Origin: Thermosphaera sp.
GTDB lineage: Archaea > Thermoproteota > Thermoprotei_A > Sulfolobales > Desulfurococcaceae
Assembly: GCA_038827615.1 (NCBI GenBank)
Contig: JAWBNK010000002.1
Span: 105,038 to 169,037, forward strand
DNA: 64,000 nt
Reading direction: 5' to 3'
Part shown: positions 53,508 through 62,819 of the stretch, one piece after another
Layout of the letters: every line of letters starts with the position of its first letter
How positions within the stretch are numbered: the first letter of the stretch is position 1
Made by a program: the position numbers and the translations under genes
The notes under the pieces: generated by a model
Database searches by the model: none
What the model saw: only the letters and a program-made list of their open reading frames with translations
Told to the model about the DNA's origin: nothing

Positions 53508-54548
53508 GTGGCCCAGGAACCATTCATGAAGGAATTCCAGAGGCACGGGGACTCCCCGACTGTGAAGTCATACACCGACTGGAGCCTCTACATGAGCGTC
53601 TACGACAAGCTCCTCAAGAAGGAGTTGAGGGTTGTCGAAGGCTTTGACCTGGAGGCATCGGGTAGCGTTCTCCTGAAAGGGGCGGGCAGGATCAGGCTGT
53701 ACGAGAATTACTCGCTGCTCCCGAGGCTCCACAAGTCCTTGAACGATGAGGCGAGGACCCTGGTTTTCCAGGGCGGGGAAGCCGTCGTCAGGCTGAAGGG
53801 AGGCGAGGGGGAGGGGGTTGCCGTGGGCAACCTAATCATAGATGTCGCCGCTGATGGAACTCTAATCGTTGAATCGAGGAGCAGGATCAGGGGAGAATTA
53901 TCCCTCTTGGGGTTGAACGTAATTGTTAGAAGCGGAGTTAAGGCTAACGTGATGATCGATTTCGAGGAGGATTTGGAGTCTGCTTCGAGCGTGAACTTCA
54001 CGCTCGAGGCTGGAGACGGCTCGGAGGCTAATCTAGCCATCCTGGTTCATCCTGGGAGAATGACGAGGATTGAGGGAGCGTTGAAGCCGGGGAGCAACTC
54101 GCTTGTAAACGCCAGGCTCTCGGGCGTCCTGAGAGAGGGGAGCAGATTGGACGCTCTCGTTGACGGTTTAATCAGCAGGAAGAGCTCCTCCCTCAGCTTC
54201 GCTTCAACCCTCTACTTGAAGAACAACTCAACGGGCAGCGTGCGGGGCAGGGGCGTGGTCCACCCGAGCGCTGATAACGCCAGAATAGTCTACGGTTTAG
54301 AGTCTATTCTCGAGGAGAATGCTACGGGCTTCATGCAACCGTTTCTCGAAGTCAACAGTAACAAGGTTTTGGAGGCGAGGCATTACGCGAAGAGCCACTT
54401 GGTGACGCATGATAAGCTGTTCTATCTCGCCTCCCGGGGCTTGAGCCTTGAGGAGGCTCGCAGGCTGGTTTTAACAGGGCTGTTGACCAGCTTGATGCCC
54501 CCTGGGCTTAAGAAATACTCCTATGAGAAGATAAACAAGCGGCTTTGA
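53508..54548 (+). CDS. sufD: Fe-S cluster assembly protein SufD
   Basis: A 346-residue partner of SufB with the same beta-helix and C-terminal end (A-K-S-H-L-V-T-H-D-K-L-F-Y-L-A-S-R-G-L), but shorter and more divergent. It forms the SufBC2D complex. GTG 53508 starts 2 bp after sufB. The Suf operon is the only Fe-S machinery in the window. Confidence 0.88.
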   Translation: MAQEPFMKEFQRHGDSPTVKSYTDWSLYMSVYDKLLKKELRVVEGFDLEASGSVLLKGAGRIRLYENYSLLPRLHKSLNDEARTLVFQGGEAVVRLKGGEGEGVAVGNLIIDVAADGTLIVESRSRIRGELSLLGLNVIVRSGVKANVMIDFEEDLESASSVNFTLEAGDGSEANLAILVHPGRMTRIEGALKPGSNSLVNARLSGVLREGSRLDALVDGLISRKSSSLSFASTLYLKNNSTGSVRGRGVVHPSADNARIVYGLESILEENATGFMQPFLEVNSNKVLEARHYAKSHLVTHDKLFYLASRGLSLEEARRLVLTGLLTSLMPPGLKKYSYEKINKRL

Positions 54549-54573
54549 AAAACTTGAGTGTGAAGCAGTCGTT

Positions 54574-57276
54574 TTATATCTTTACCCCAATGGCTTTTCT
54601 AGCCTCGTCTACCAGCCAGATCAGCAGGGAGGCTCCTACTCCGTACAACCATATACTAAGAGGCGGCGGGGCGGTGTAGAATACCTTGTTCAGCGGAGTG
54701 TATATTGTTGCAAGATGTAGAATTAGTGAAACGGCTAGGGCTGGTATGAGCCATTTGTTGAAGCTAATCCTCCACACGGGCTTGTTCTCGCTCCTCGAAG
54801 CCAGAGACCTGCCGAACTCCGATAGCACGATGACCGTGAAAGCAGCTGTCTGAGCCATTATGAGCGAGTGCTGATTCATGAGGAATGCCGCGATGGTGAA
54901 GGCTGATATCAGGGCTCCGAAGAAGACGTAGTACAGGATTTTCCTCTTAGTTATCAACCCGCCTCTATATGCCGCCGGGGGCTTCTCCATTACGCCCGGC
55001 TCCGGAGGCTCTACTCCGAGGGCCACTGCTGGGAGAGCATCGGTGACCACGTTTATCCATAAGAGGTGTATGGGCCGCAGAGGCGGGGGCAGGTAGAGGA
55101 GTTCTGCCCCGAACACGGTTCCCACCTCGCCCATGTTGGCTGCCAGCAGGTAGTTTATGGGCTTCTTCAAGTTGTCGAAGATGACTCTACCCTCCCTCAC
55201 TGCTTCGACAATAGTGCTGTAGTTGTCGTCGAGGAGGATCAGCTGGGATGCTTCCTTAGCTACGTCCGTCCCGCGTATACCCATAGCCACTCCCACGTCA
55301 GCAAGCTTCAGAGCGGGGGCATCGTTTACTCCGTCGCCGGTCATCGCGACCTTGTAGCCCTTTGACTTCAACGCCTTAACGATCCTTGCCTTGTGCTCTG
55401 GGGTGACTCTTGCGTACACGTTAATCTTATCAACTATCTTCACCAGCTCTTCATCGCTCATGCTGTCGAGTACCTTGCCCTCCAGCACGGTCTCCTCGCT
55501 GGCGTTTATACCTATCATTCTTGCGACCGCCATTGCCGTTAGCTTATGGTCTCCCGTGACCATGATGGTCTTTATACCAGCCTTGCTGGCTGTTTTCAAC
55601 GCTTCAACGACTTCCTCGCGGGGCGGGTCTATTATCCCTAGGACTGCGTAGAAGACGAGGCTGTTTTCAACCTCCGCTACATCGAGGTTTTCGCTGAACT
55701 CTTCAACCCACTTGTAGGCTATTCCAAAGGTTCTGTACCCCTGTGAAGCCAGGTCTTCTATCTCCTTAGCAAGGGCTTCCCTCCGCTCGGGCGATAACTC
55801 CTCCTCGCCGCTGGCTTTGATCCTAGTAGAGATCTCGAGGAGCATCTCGGGGGCCCCCGAGGAAACCACCAGGTACTTGTCTCCCACCCTGTGGACGGTG
55901 GTTTTCCTCTTTCTAAACCTGTCGAACGGGTATGTCTTCACTAACGGGTATTTACTCTCCGCTCTTCTCACTCCTTCCTCGCCCAACGCCTTGTACGAGA
56001 GGACTAGTGCAGCCCCCTCCGTGGGAGAGCCTTTAATCCTCCACGACCCGTTGTCGAGGCGTAGCTCCACGTCAACGCTGGTGTGAGCGGCTATTATCTC
56101 GTATAGGAAGGCGTCGTCTTCAAGCGCGCTCGGGTTGCAGGCTATTCTCCCCGTCGGCTGGTAGCCGACTCCCTCTACTCTGCACTCCCTGCCCGGGAGT
56201 TTCACTATTTTAACGGTCATTTCCCCCTTAGTGATGGTTCCTGTTTTATCACTGCATACGACGTCGACTGCTCCGAGGGTTTCAACGGCGCCGAGCCTTC
56301 TCACAACTGCCTTCTTCTTAGCCATTCTGTAGGCTCCTATCGCTAGGATCGCGGTCGCTATCGCGGGGAGTCCCTCGGGTATTGCTGCCACGGCCAGCGC
56401 GACCGAGACCATGAAGGCGTCGACCACTCCGAGGTATCCCTCGATGAGAGATGTGAAGAACACTATCGCTGCTATCGCGAGTATGATGACTCCTATCTTC
56501 TTCCCGAAGGCGTCGAGCTCCTGCTCCAACAGTGTTTTCTCCTCCTTCGCCTCCGCGATAGCTTCTGCTATCTTGCCGATCTCGGTTGAGGTACCCGTCG
56601 CCACTACCACGGCCTTCCCCTTGCCCCCGACTACGTATGTGCCCATGAACAACATGTTCTTCCTATCGCTCACGGGAGTCTGGGGGTGCAGGATCAGGTC
56701 GGAGTCCTTCTCGACAGGGGTCGACTCGCCGGTTAAGGGGGACTCATCAACCAGCAGGTCTATCGACTCCAGGATCCTAGCGTCTGCTGGGATCTTATCC
56801 CCCTCCTTAACGAGCAGGATATCTCCCGGCACTAGCTGCGACGTGGGTATCTCCACCGCGGTTGCATTCCTCACGACCGTGCAGTATGGCACCGCCATTG
56901 ACTTCAACGCTTCAACGGCTTTCTCAGCCTTATACTCCTGGACGAACCCCATCACGCCCATTAAAACAACTATGATCACTATGGCGAGCGCGTCCACCAG
57001 CTCGCCGAGGACAGCGGATATGACGGTTGCAATCAACAGTATGATTATCAGGAAGTTGGTGAACTGGCGGATGAACAAGTGTATGGGGTGCTTCTTCTTA
57101 ACCATTATCTCGTTGGGACCGTATTCCTTCAGCCTTCTCTCGGCCTCCTCGCTCGTCAACCCTTTTTCAACATCCGTGTTCAACGCCTTCAAGACTTCCT
57201 CAGGGCTCATTGAATGCCATGACGAGCTCATCTTGGATTCCGAAGAGCTTTGATTACATTGGTTGCTAAAAAGCAT
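54574..57276 (-). CDS. P-type (P2) cation ATPase, calcium-pump-like
   Basis: A 900-residue ion pump. Visible are the actuator motif L-T-G-E-S, the ion-site P-E-G-L-P in TM4, the phosphorylation site D-K-T-G-T-I-T-K-G, the nucleotide-binding K-G-S-P-T-E, the hinge T-G-D-G-V-N-D-A-P, and N-V-V-T-D-A-L-P in TM6. The N/T/D residues of TM6 match calcium pumps of SERCA type. About ten TM segments. The start may be ATG 57276 or the in-frame ATG 57231; the upstream region gives no decisive signal. It follows the DUF401 gene by 47 bp on the same strand. Confidence 0.9.
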   Translation of the reverse strand: MLFSNQCNQSSSESKMSSSWHSMSPEEVLKALNTDVEKGLTSEEAERRLKEYGPNEIMVKKKHPIHLFIRQFTNFLIIILLIATVISAVLGELVDALAIVIIVVLMGVMGFVQEYKAEKAVEALKSMAVPYCTVVRNATAVEIPTSQLVPGDILLVKEGDKIPADARILESIDLLVDESPLTGESTPVEKDSDLILHPQTPVSDRKNMLFMGTYVVGGKGKAVVVATGTSTEIGKIAEAIAEAKEEKTLLEQELDAFGKKIGVIILAIAAIVFFTSLIEGYLGVVDAFMVSVALAVAAIPEGLPAIATAILAIGAYRMAKKKAVVRRLGAVETLGAVDVVCSDKTGTITKGEMTVKIVKLPGRECRVEGVGYQPTGRIACNPSALEDDAFLYEIIAAHTSVDVELRLDNGSWRIKGSPTEGAALVLSYKALGEEGVRRAESKYPLVKTYPFDRFRKRKTTVHRVGDKYLVVSSGAPEMLLEISTRIKASGEEELSPERREALAKEIEDLASQGYRTFGIAYKWVEEFSENLDVAEVENSLVFYAVLGIIDPPREEVVEALKTASKAGIKTIMVTGDHKLTAMAVARMIGINASEETVLEGKVLDSMSDEELVKIVDKINVYARVTPEHKARIVKALKSKGYKVAMTGDGVNDAPALKLADVGVAMGIRGTDVAKEASQLILLDDNYSTIVEAVREGRVIFDNLKKPINYLLAANMGEVGTVFGAELLYLPPPLRPIHLLWINVVTDALPAVALGVEPPEPGVMEKPPAAYRGGLITKRKILYYVFFGALISAFTIAAFLMNQHSLIMAQTAAFTVIVLSEFGRSLASRSENKPVWRISFNKWLIPALAVSLILHLATIYTPLNKVFYTAPPPLSIWLYGVGASLLIWLVDEARKAIGVKI

Positions 57277-57323
57277 ATTTCAAAACATAATCACCCCCTT
57301 TACACCTTGGAGCGTGGGGGCAG

Positions 57324-58487
57324 TCATGTAAGCAATATAATGATTGCAGAGGTGATGAGAGCTATAGAGGCGGCGGGGAGAACATACCTGTACACCCTTG
57401 GTAGTTCCGTGTTGAAGTATTTACTGGACATGACTAGGCAGGCGTGGGCTGGAGAGAGCATGGCTCCCAGAAAGCCTCCCAGGAAGGCTATCGTCAAGTA
57501 GTTGCTTGAAGAGGAGAGGAGTCCCTGAAGCGCCGGGAACCCTAGCGCTACGAAGGTGAACTCGAAGCCGGTTGCGACTACTATTATGAAGGGTATTGCG
57601 AAGACGGCCAGCGTCCCGTGGCTTGCAAGCGAGTCCGCTAGGATGCTGGCCAGCCCGGTGGCCTTGATGGTGTTTCCGAATATGAGGGATGCTATGATTA
57701 ACCCGATCAGGGTTGGGTCGGCGGCCTTCCTAAGGGATTGGAGCACGGTGTTCTTCCCGAGCCTGTAGGCTACTATGAATAGTGAGACAGTCGCGAGCAG
57801 GGAGAGGTAGAGCTGGACCCCCATCGCGAGGGTGAGGAGCGCTATGAGCATGAATGGCCACGTGTGAATCAACCCTTTAAAGCTTCTCCCCGGGCTTCCC
57901 GAGCCACCCCTGCCCCTGTATATTATCGAGAACATGATGACTCCCGACGCCAGCGCCGACGCCGTTATTATCCACGTCTTGCTGAATATCTGAGCGTACG
58001 TTAACCCCAGTAGCGCGGCGGCGAGGATTATGTTCTGGTAAAGAGGCCACGTAGCCACCCATAGGTGCCTGAACCAGTAGTTGAGGAAGGCTTTCTCCTC
58101 GCTGGATAAGCCCATCCTCGAGTACACGGGGTCGATCATGGTTGCTGAAACATATGCTCCAGCCGGCATCGGGAGGAGGCCTATTACCGCTGGGACAGCG
58201 ATGGATGCAACCCTCTTCCCGAAGGATTCGAAGGATTTCACCAGCTCAACGGATGCCCTCGAGTTCTTGTAAAGGTTCGCGAGCACCATTGCGAGCACTA
58301 GGGAGAGGACGGTGTTCAGCATCGTAGCGTTGAAGGAGGCAGCGACCACGTCGATGAATCCCCGGCCGAGAAGCGGGGCGGAGTAGACGAGCAGGGCAAG
58401 CATCATCGCAAGGGCTATGTTGAATCCCCTGAGGACAAGCCCTATGATGATTGACACGGCGGCGGCGAATAGAGCGATTTGAACCAC
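57324..58487 (-). CDS. DUF401-family membrane transporter
   Basis: A 387-residue protein with about ten hydrophobic segments. G-L-L-P-M-P-A-G-A-Y-V-S-A in the N-terminal half and F-L-G-G-F-L-G-A-M-L-S-P-A-H-A-C near the end match DUF401 proteins, which are distant relatives of anion/Na+ symporters. The substrate is unknown. It may form a unit with the calcium-type ATPase downstream. Confidence 0.8.
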   Translation of the reverse strand: MVQIALFAAAVSIIIGLVLRGFNIALAMMLALLVYSAPLLGRGFIDVVAASFNATMLNTVLSLVLAMVLANLYKNSRASVELVKSFESFGKRVASIAVPAVIGLLPMPAGAYVSATMIDPVYSRMGLSSEEKAFLNYWFRHLWVATWPLYQNIILAAALLGLTYAQIFSKTWIITASALASGVIMFSIIYRGRGGSGSPGRSFKGLIHTWPFMLIALLTLAMGVQLYLSLLATVSLFIVAYRLGKNTVLQSLRKAADPTLIGLIIASLIFGNTIKATGLASILADSLASHGTLAVFAIPFIIVVATGFEFTFVALGFPALQGLLSSSSNYLTIAFLGGFLGAMLSPAHACLVMSSKYFNTELPRVYRYVLPAASIALITSAIIILLT

Positions 58488-58697
58488 TCTACATCACCAA
58501 GCCTGGTTGGCCAACGCGTCTGTTCCGCGGAGCATCCTCCACATTCAAGAGGAGGAGACAAGGTGTTTAAAAACATGCACCCCGAGCACAAGGGTCTGCA
58601 CGTGCCGGGTCGGTCCCCGGGGCTCGCACACGAAGCTTAAGTAGGTGACTCGGAATATGGTTAAGCGGGCTCGGGGCGACCCGCCACGGCAAGCGGT

Positions 58698-59324
58698 TTG
58701 AGAGGACTAAGTAGCGGGGAGGTTGCCGAGAGGCTTAAAAGGTTCGGCTTCAACAAGGTACCCGAGAGGAAGGAGAACCTGCTCGTAGAGTTTGCAAAGA
58801 AGTTCACCGGCCTCACCGCCTTCGTGATAGAAGCAGCAGCCATTATCTCCTTCACCCTGGGGAGGTATGTGGATTTCGCGATAATGGTGCTTCTCCTCCT
58901 CGTAAACGCTGTGATCGGAGTTGTACACGGGTATAGGGCTGGTAGGGCCGTCGAGCTGTTGAAGTCAAAGCTGAAGATCGTGGTCAAGGTTTTGAGGGAT
59001 GGGGAGTGGCGCGATGTCGAAGCCGAGTACCTAGTCCCCGACGACGTAGTGAAGCTCTCCATGGGGGATACCGTTCCAGCGGATGGAGTAATCGTCGAGG
59101 GCTCCGTGCTCGTGGATGAATCAGTCCTCACGGGCGAGTCGATACCTGTTGAGAAGAGCGTTAACGATGAATTATATGCTGGGACGATGGTGGCAAGGGG
59201 TGAGGCGGTGGCTAGAATCGTTGCCACGGGGGTTAGGACGCGATTCGGGAGGGTCTTCGTGCTTATTGAAACAGCGAAGCCTAGGCTCATGACCGAGGAG
59301 ATAACTAACAGCATCACTAAATAG
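58698..59324 (+). pseudogene. Truncated P-type ATPase (N-terminal third only)
   Basis: A 208-codon frame that encodes the start of a P-type ATPase closer to the proton-pump (P3) type. It has L-S-S-G-E-V-A-E-R-L-K-R-F-G, two TM segments, the actuator L-T-G-E-S and G-T-M-V-A-R-G-E, and ends at A-K-P-R-L-M-T-E-E-I-T. A working pump continues for ~550 residues with the D-K-T-G-T site, which is absent. The N-terminus lacks about 20 usual residues and the only start is a TTG without ribosome site. A relic is the simplest view. Confidence 0.75.
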
Positions 59325-59882
59325 TTGCTCGTCGTGGACTCCACATTCTAAGGTTGTAAGGGTTTTGAAGCCTGAGCTGTTTACCGTTTTCCCCTCGTGT
59401 TCACTCTTATCAATTTACTCTTGCTCGTGATCGAAAAGGAGACCTCCCCCTCGGCCGTGCAGAACAGGGTGTTCAACCGGGTTTAAGAGTAGAGTTAAAG
59501 TTTCACGTTAGTTGACGTTTTTGACATCCGTCTCTTACCTTACGACACGGGCGAGGCGGTTTTTAAGACTTTAGAAACGTACCTAACGGGGATTTACGGT
59601 ATGTATAGTGTATACCTTATGGCTACAGGCCTCGAGATAACGTCATAGTATGAACTACAGTATTGAGGTTGTTTCAACGGATTTATGGGTAGGGTGGGGC
59701 GCTCCGAGACGCGGATTGAAGCCCACGCTCTAAATCCTTGGGCTAGATGCAAAGGAGTAAGGATAGGTGGGCATCAGCATGAAATGCTTAACGCATGGAA
59801 AAAAGACTTTTTCGAAGAGCTCTCCCCGGAGCCGGATCGGTAAATAGTAAGCCCTCAGGTAGGGTTGCTAATAAGTTATAAT
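59325..59882. other. Gene-free stretch with short coding-like fragments
   Basis: A 558-bp stretch. It may hold further decayed sequence after the broken ATPase. Two short open runs stand out: one around 59505-59650 (L-L-P-Y-D-T-G-E-A-V-F-K-T-L) without a start codon, and a 52-codon frame at 59685-59843 (R-I-E-A-H-A-L-N-P-W-A-R). Neither is recognised; the second faintly recalls the tail of an IS605-type OrfB. Confidence 0.3.
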
Positions 59883-60479
59883 TCATCTCTTAATCTTCGA
59901 TATGAAGTACTGATAAATCCTCTTATCTCCTGTTATCTCAGGGTGGAACGCTAGAGCTAATATATTGTTTTGCTCGGCTACAGCGCCAATTCTTCCAACC
60001 ACTGGATGGTCTACGTAGCCCGTTATTCTTGCAGGCGCCCACGCCTCAACTATACCGGGTGCCCTGATGAAAGCAGCTCTCACTACTCCCACGTTCTCTA
60101 CCTCTACATTGGCTATAAAGGAGTTCTTCTGTCTGCCGAAAACGTTCCTAACGATGCTCACGTTCATGACTTTTAACGTGTGTTGACCAGTTTCACCAAC
60201 AACCCTGTCGACAACCCTTCGCGCCAGTAGTATCGCACCAGCGCAGGTGCCCATGACGGGCAGCCCGTTCTCTATGTGTTTAACCAAGTGATCGTTGAGA
60301 CCCTTTATCGCAAGTAGTGATCCAATGGTTGTTGATTCACCGCCAGGTATTATCAAACCATCTACTACGGAGAGGTCTTCGGGCTTCTTAACCGTCCTTG
60401 CCTCCGCTCCTAGTTCTCTCAGGATCTCCGAGTGCTCTAGGAAATCTCCCTGTAAAGCGAGAACTCCCACTACGACCAA
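59883..60479 (-). CDS. pdxT: Pyridoxal 5'-phosphate synthase glutaminase subunit
   Basis: Releases ammonia from glutamine for PdxS. The 198-residue class I amidotransferase has L-A-L-Q-G-D at the start, P-G-G-E-S-T (oxyanion), and the triad Cys79 (M-G-T-C-A-G), His179 and Glu181 (F-H-P-E). It starts 2 bp after pdxS. Confidence 0.95.
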   Translation of the reverse strand: MVVVGVLALQGDFLEHSEILRELGAEARTVKKPEDLSVVDGLIIPGGESTTIGSLLAIKGLNDHLVKHIENGLPVMGTCAGAILLARRVVDRVVGETGQHTLKVMNVSIVRNVFGRQKNSFIANVEVENVGVVRAAFIRAPGIVEAWAPARITGYVDHPVVGRIGAVAEQNNILALAFHPEITGDKRIYQYFISKIKR

Positions 60480-60481
60480 CC

Positions 60482-61489
60482 TTACTCACCTCTAACCTGC
60501 ATAAGCTGCTCGGGCCTCAGCGTTCTGATGTCAATGCCGAGCATGGAGTGCTTCTCCGATACTATTTTCTGGGCTTCAACGACTGTCTCGGGGTCGTCGT
60601 AGAAGGATGTAGCTAGCACTATGGCTCTCGCTCTGTTCTCCGGGTCCTGGCTCTTGAATATGCCGGAGCCCACGAACACTCCATCAGAGCCGAGCCACAT
60701 CATAAGTGCTGCATCGGCAGGTGTTGCGATGCCACCAGCGGCGAAGTTGACAACGGGTAGTCTCCCCAGCCTAGCTGTTAGTAGCGCGAGCTCGTAGGAT
60801 ATTTTATTCTCCTTTGAGTAGAACCATATAGCTTCGTAGTCGCCAGATAGGAAGTGCCCTCTCAGGGCTGCAATGTCTCTGTTAACGAGCTTAATATGTC
60901 TTACAGCTTCGGCAACGTTGCCTGTGCCCGGCTCACCCTTGGTTCTAATCATTGAAGCACCCTCGTGGATTCTCCTGAGAGCCTCCGGCAGGCTCTTGGC
61001 ACCGTTGACGAAAGGTGTTTTGAAATCCCACTTGTTAATGTGGTTTTTCTCGTCAACAGGGGTTAGAACCTCGCTCTCGTCTATCAGATCTATGCCTAAC
61101 TCCTCGAGCAGCTTTGCTTCCTCGGCGTGCCCAATCCTACATTTAGCTGAGACCGGTATTGTTATGGCGTTCATCACGCTTGCTATCACGTTGAGGTCGG
61201 CAGTTCTGGCGACTCCGCCGGCCATTCTCACATCGTAAGGCAGTTTGTCCAGAACCATTACGCCGACTGCGCCCGCGTCTTCAGCAATCTCAGCCTGCTT
61301 CTCGTTAGTAACATCCATTATGGCACCGCCCTTGAACATGGATATAAAGCCGTAGCGCACCAGTGGTGTTGCTTCGCGTATGGGCACGATCTCTGATCCG
61401 TCTTCCTTGATCTTGTCTCTATACTCCAGCAACGAGTATACTAGGTCCCTAAGCTTTTCAAGGTAGGCGTAGGAGTCTACGAGCTTCAC
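60482..61489 (-). CDS. pdxS: Pyridoxal 5'-phosphate synthase lyase subunit
   Basis: Forms PLP from ribose 5-phosphate, glyceraldehyde 3-phosphate and ammonia on a TIM barrel. The 335-residue protein has M-D-V-T-N-x-x-[23 protein letters not shown] and [14 protein letters not shown] 61489 (6 nt after CGGGG) is preferred to TTG 61495. The TATA element (ATATATTG, 61524-61531) and a 16-bp palindrome precede it. First gene of pdxST. Confidence 0.95.
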   Translation of the reverse strand: MKLVDSYAYLEKLRDLVYSLLEYRDKIKEDGSEIVPIREATPLVRYGFISMFKGGAIMDVTNEKQAEIAEDAGAVGVMVLDKLPYDVRMAGGVARTADLNVIASVMNAITIPVSAKCRIGHAEEAKLLEELGIDLIDESEVLTPVDEKNHINKWDFKTPFVNGAKSLPEALRRIHEGASMIRTKGEPGTGNVAEAVRHIKLVNRDIAALRGHFLSGDYEAIWFYSKENKISYELALLTARLGRLPVVNFAAGGIATPADAALMMWLGSDGVFVGSGIFKSQDPENRARAIVLATSFYDDPETVVEAQKIVSEKHSMLGIDIRTLRPEQLMQVRGE

Positions 61490-61523
61490 CCGCAACCCCG
61501 TGCTGTGTTCATGCGGGTCTGCG

Positions 61524-61531
61524 CATATATT
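61524..61531 (-). promoter_or_regulatory. TATA box of pdxST
   Basis: The minus strand reads CAATATAT. Transcription would begin near 61503 and give a 14-nt leader with CGGGG before GTG 61489. Confidence 0.5.
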
Positions 61532-61534
61532 GTT

Positions 61535-61550
61535 TATTGAACGTTCAATA
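61535..61550. promoter_or_regulatory. Perfect 16-bp palindrome at the pdxS promoter (candidate operator)
   Basis: TATTGAACGTTCAATA is identical on both strands. It lies between the stop of the ThrC-like gene (61555) and the pdxS TATA box and overlaps the BRE position. Binding there would affect TFB access. Which protein binds is inference. Confidence 0.6.
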
Positions 61551-61554
61551 GGAA

Positions 61555-62682
61555 TTAGCAGGGCTTGTAGAGTTTGACCTTGCGCACACCCTTTGTTTTA
61601 ACCTCAAAACATATCTCTCCACTGAGCTCCATGCTCTTAACGGCTTTGTACACTGCTCTGAGAGTGTAGACGGGTTTCTCTCTCCACACCTCGTACGCAG
61701 TTATCAGTGGTTTCCTAGAAATAACGTCTAGCACGAGCTTTTTTACATCGCTCCCCCTATCTGTGGCTCGTGTTTTATAACCCATGGTGACAACGGCTAT
61801 CGAGCCCCCAGTGATCTCTGCGACGTAGTAGCTTAAAGCAGCGAGAGGTTTTATTTTAAATCCTTTCCTCAACAGTTTCATGTAGGCTTCGTAGAGCTCG
61901 GACTCCGAAACCTCGATGATCCTAACTCCTTTCAAGTCTCTGAGTGCTTGTGGATTGAAACCCTTCAGCGTAGCAGCTGTGACTTGGAAGCTTGCTTCAA
62001 TCCCCGCCTCGAGTAAATCAACGATCCCCTTGTAGAGTGACAAGGCTAGAACACCGCTCTTAGCGGGAACGACCACGTCCTCAGCTCTAACTCCTTGCTC
62101 GTAGAGCTCGAAGACAATGGTCTTCAACCCTTCAATCGTTAACGGGTTTTCATAGTACGCGATGGTGGACCCATCAGGGTAATCGTGGACAATGTTTAAC
62201 CCTCTGCTGGCAAAGAACATTACATCTTCCGGATCCATCTCGAAGATGCTGCTCGCCACCACGAGCAGATTTACGCCTGCTAGGTAGTGAACAAGTGATC
62301 TCGTGAACTCTTCTGAGTATTCAACGTAGACTCTCCCGGCTCCGGCATCCCTCAGGTGGGACGAGATAATCGCCGAGGCCCTATCGCTGTAAAGCCCTGT
62401 AGGGTTAAACTTCTCGTTTTTAACAAGTACTCCTTCAACCCGGCTCACAGGTGTTAAGCCCTCGCCAAGCGTTACTCTGTTGTTGAAGCGTGGTAATGGG
62501 GAGTACCTCCATATGCCCCGCTCGTTCTTGTTTACCTTGAAAACGGGTTCACGGTACTTGATGAACATGAGACCTCTACACCTTGGACACCTACCAGCTA
62601 TAAGCATGTCCTCACGGTTTTCGAGGGGAATCTCGCAACCACAGCGGGAGCATTTCAGGTAGATCCCACTGGTTGAGTTCAC
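61555..62682 (-). CDS. Threonine-synthase-like protein without PLP lysine, fused to winged helix; candidate regulator of pdxST
   Basis: A 375-residue protein. The N-terminal zinc ribbon (C11-x2-C14, C32-x2-C35) and the following fold align with threonine synthase, but every PLP contact that can be read is altered: N-P-T-G-L-Y-S-D-R puts Ser99 where the lysine belongs, the S-G-N-T-G loop reads S-E-E-F-T (123-127), the phosphate loop is P-A-K-S-G, and T-G-S-G is T-M-G-Y. Residues ~315-375 form a winged-helix pattern ([17 protein letters not shown] ... [12 protein letters not shown]). The gene ends 66 bp upstream of pdxS on the same strand. A DNA-binding metabolite sensor is likely. GTG 62682 follows GAGGTG. 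Confidence 0.75.
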   Translation of the reverse strand: MNSTSGIYLKCSRCGCEIPLENREDMLIAGRCPRCRGLMFIKYREPVFKVNKNERGIWRYSPLPRFNNRVTLGEGLTPVSRVEGVLVKNEKFNPTGLYSDRASAIISSHLRDAGAGRVYVEYSEEFTRSLVHYLAGVNLLVVASSIFEMDPEDVMFFASRGLNIVHDYPDGSTIAYYENPLTIEGLKTIVFELYEQGVRAEDVVVPAKSGVLALSLYKGIVDLLEAGIEASFQVTAATLKGFNPQALRDLKGVRIIEVSESELYEAYMKLLRKGFKIKPLAALSYYVAEITGGSIAVVTMGYKTRATDRGSDVKKLVLDVISRKPLITAYEVWREKPVYTLRAVYKAVKSMELSGEICFEVKTKGVRKVKLYKPC

Positions 62683-62754
62683 CCGGCTGAATCACCTCTT
62701 AGCGTGCGGATTCGCCATGTTTACGTAGCCTTCACCGAAAACTATATGCTCCAT

Positions 62755-62773
62755 GCTTGTTTGATCAACAAGC
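62755..62773. repeat. Inverted repeat upstream of the ThrC-like gene
   Basis: Arms GCTTGT and ACAAGC flank TTGATCA. The dyad lies about 20 bp upstream of a minus-strand TATA-like CATATAGT (centre near 62744), so it could be an operator of the gene at 62682. Confidence 0.35.
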
Positions 62774-62819
62774 ACCTTCAAAACCTATTCTCCGAGCATT
62801 TCTCTCGCCGAGTTCTCTG

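Noticed and set aside
58661..59344. A 227-codon minus-strand frame rich in Ser and Thr
   Set aside because: It is the antisense shadow of the P-type ATPase fragment, whose motifs on the plus strand are unambiguous.
59685..59760. CRISPR-like GGATTGAAG string
   Set aside because: It occurs once only; no repeat-spacer pattern and no cas genes exist in the window.
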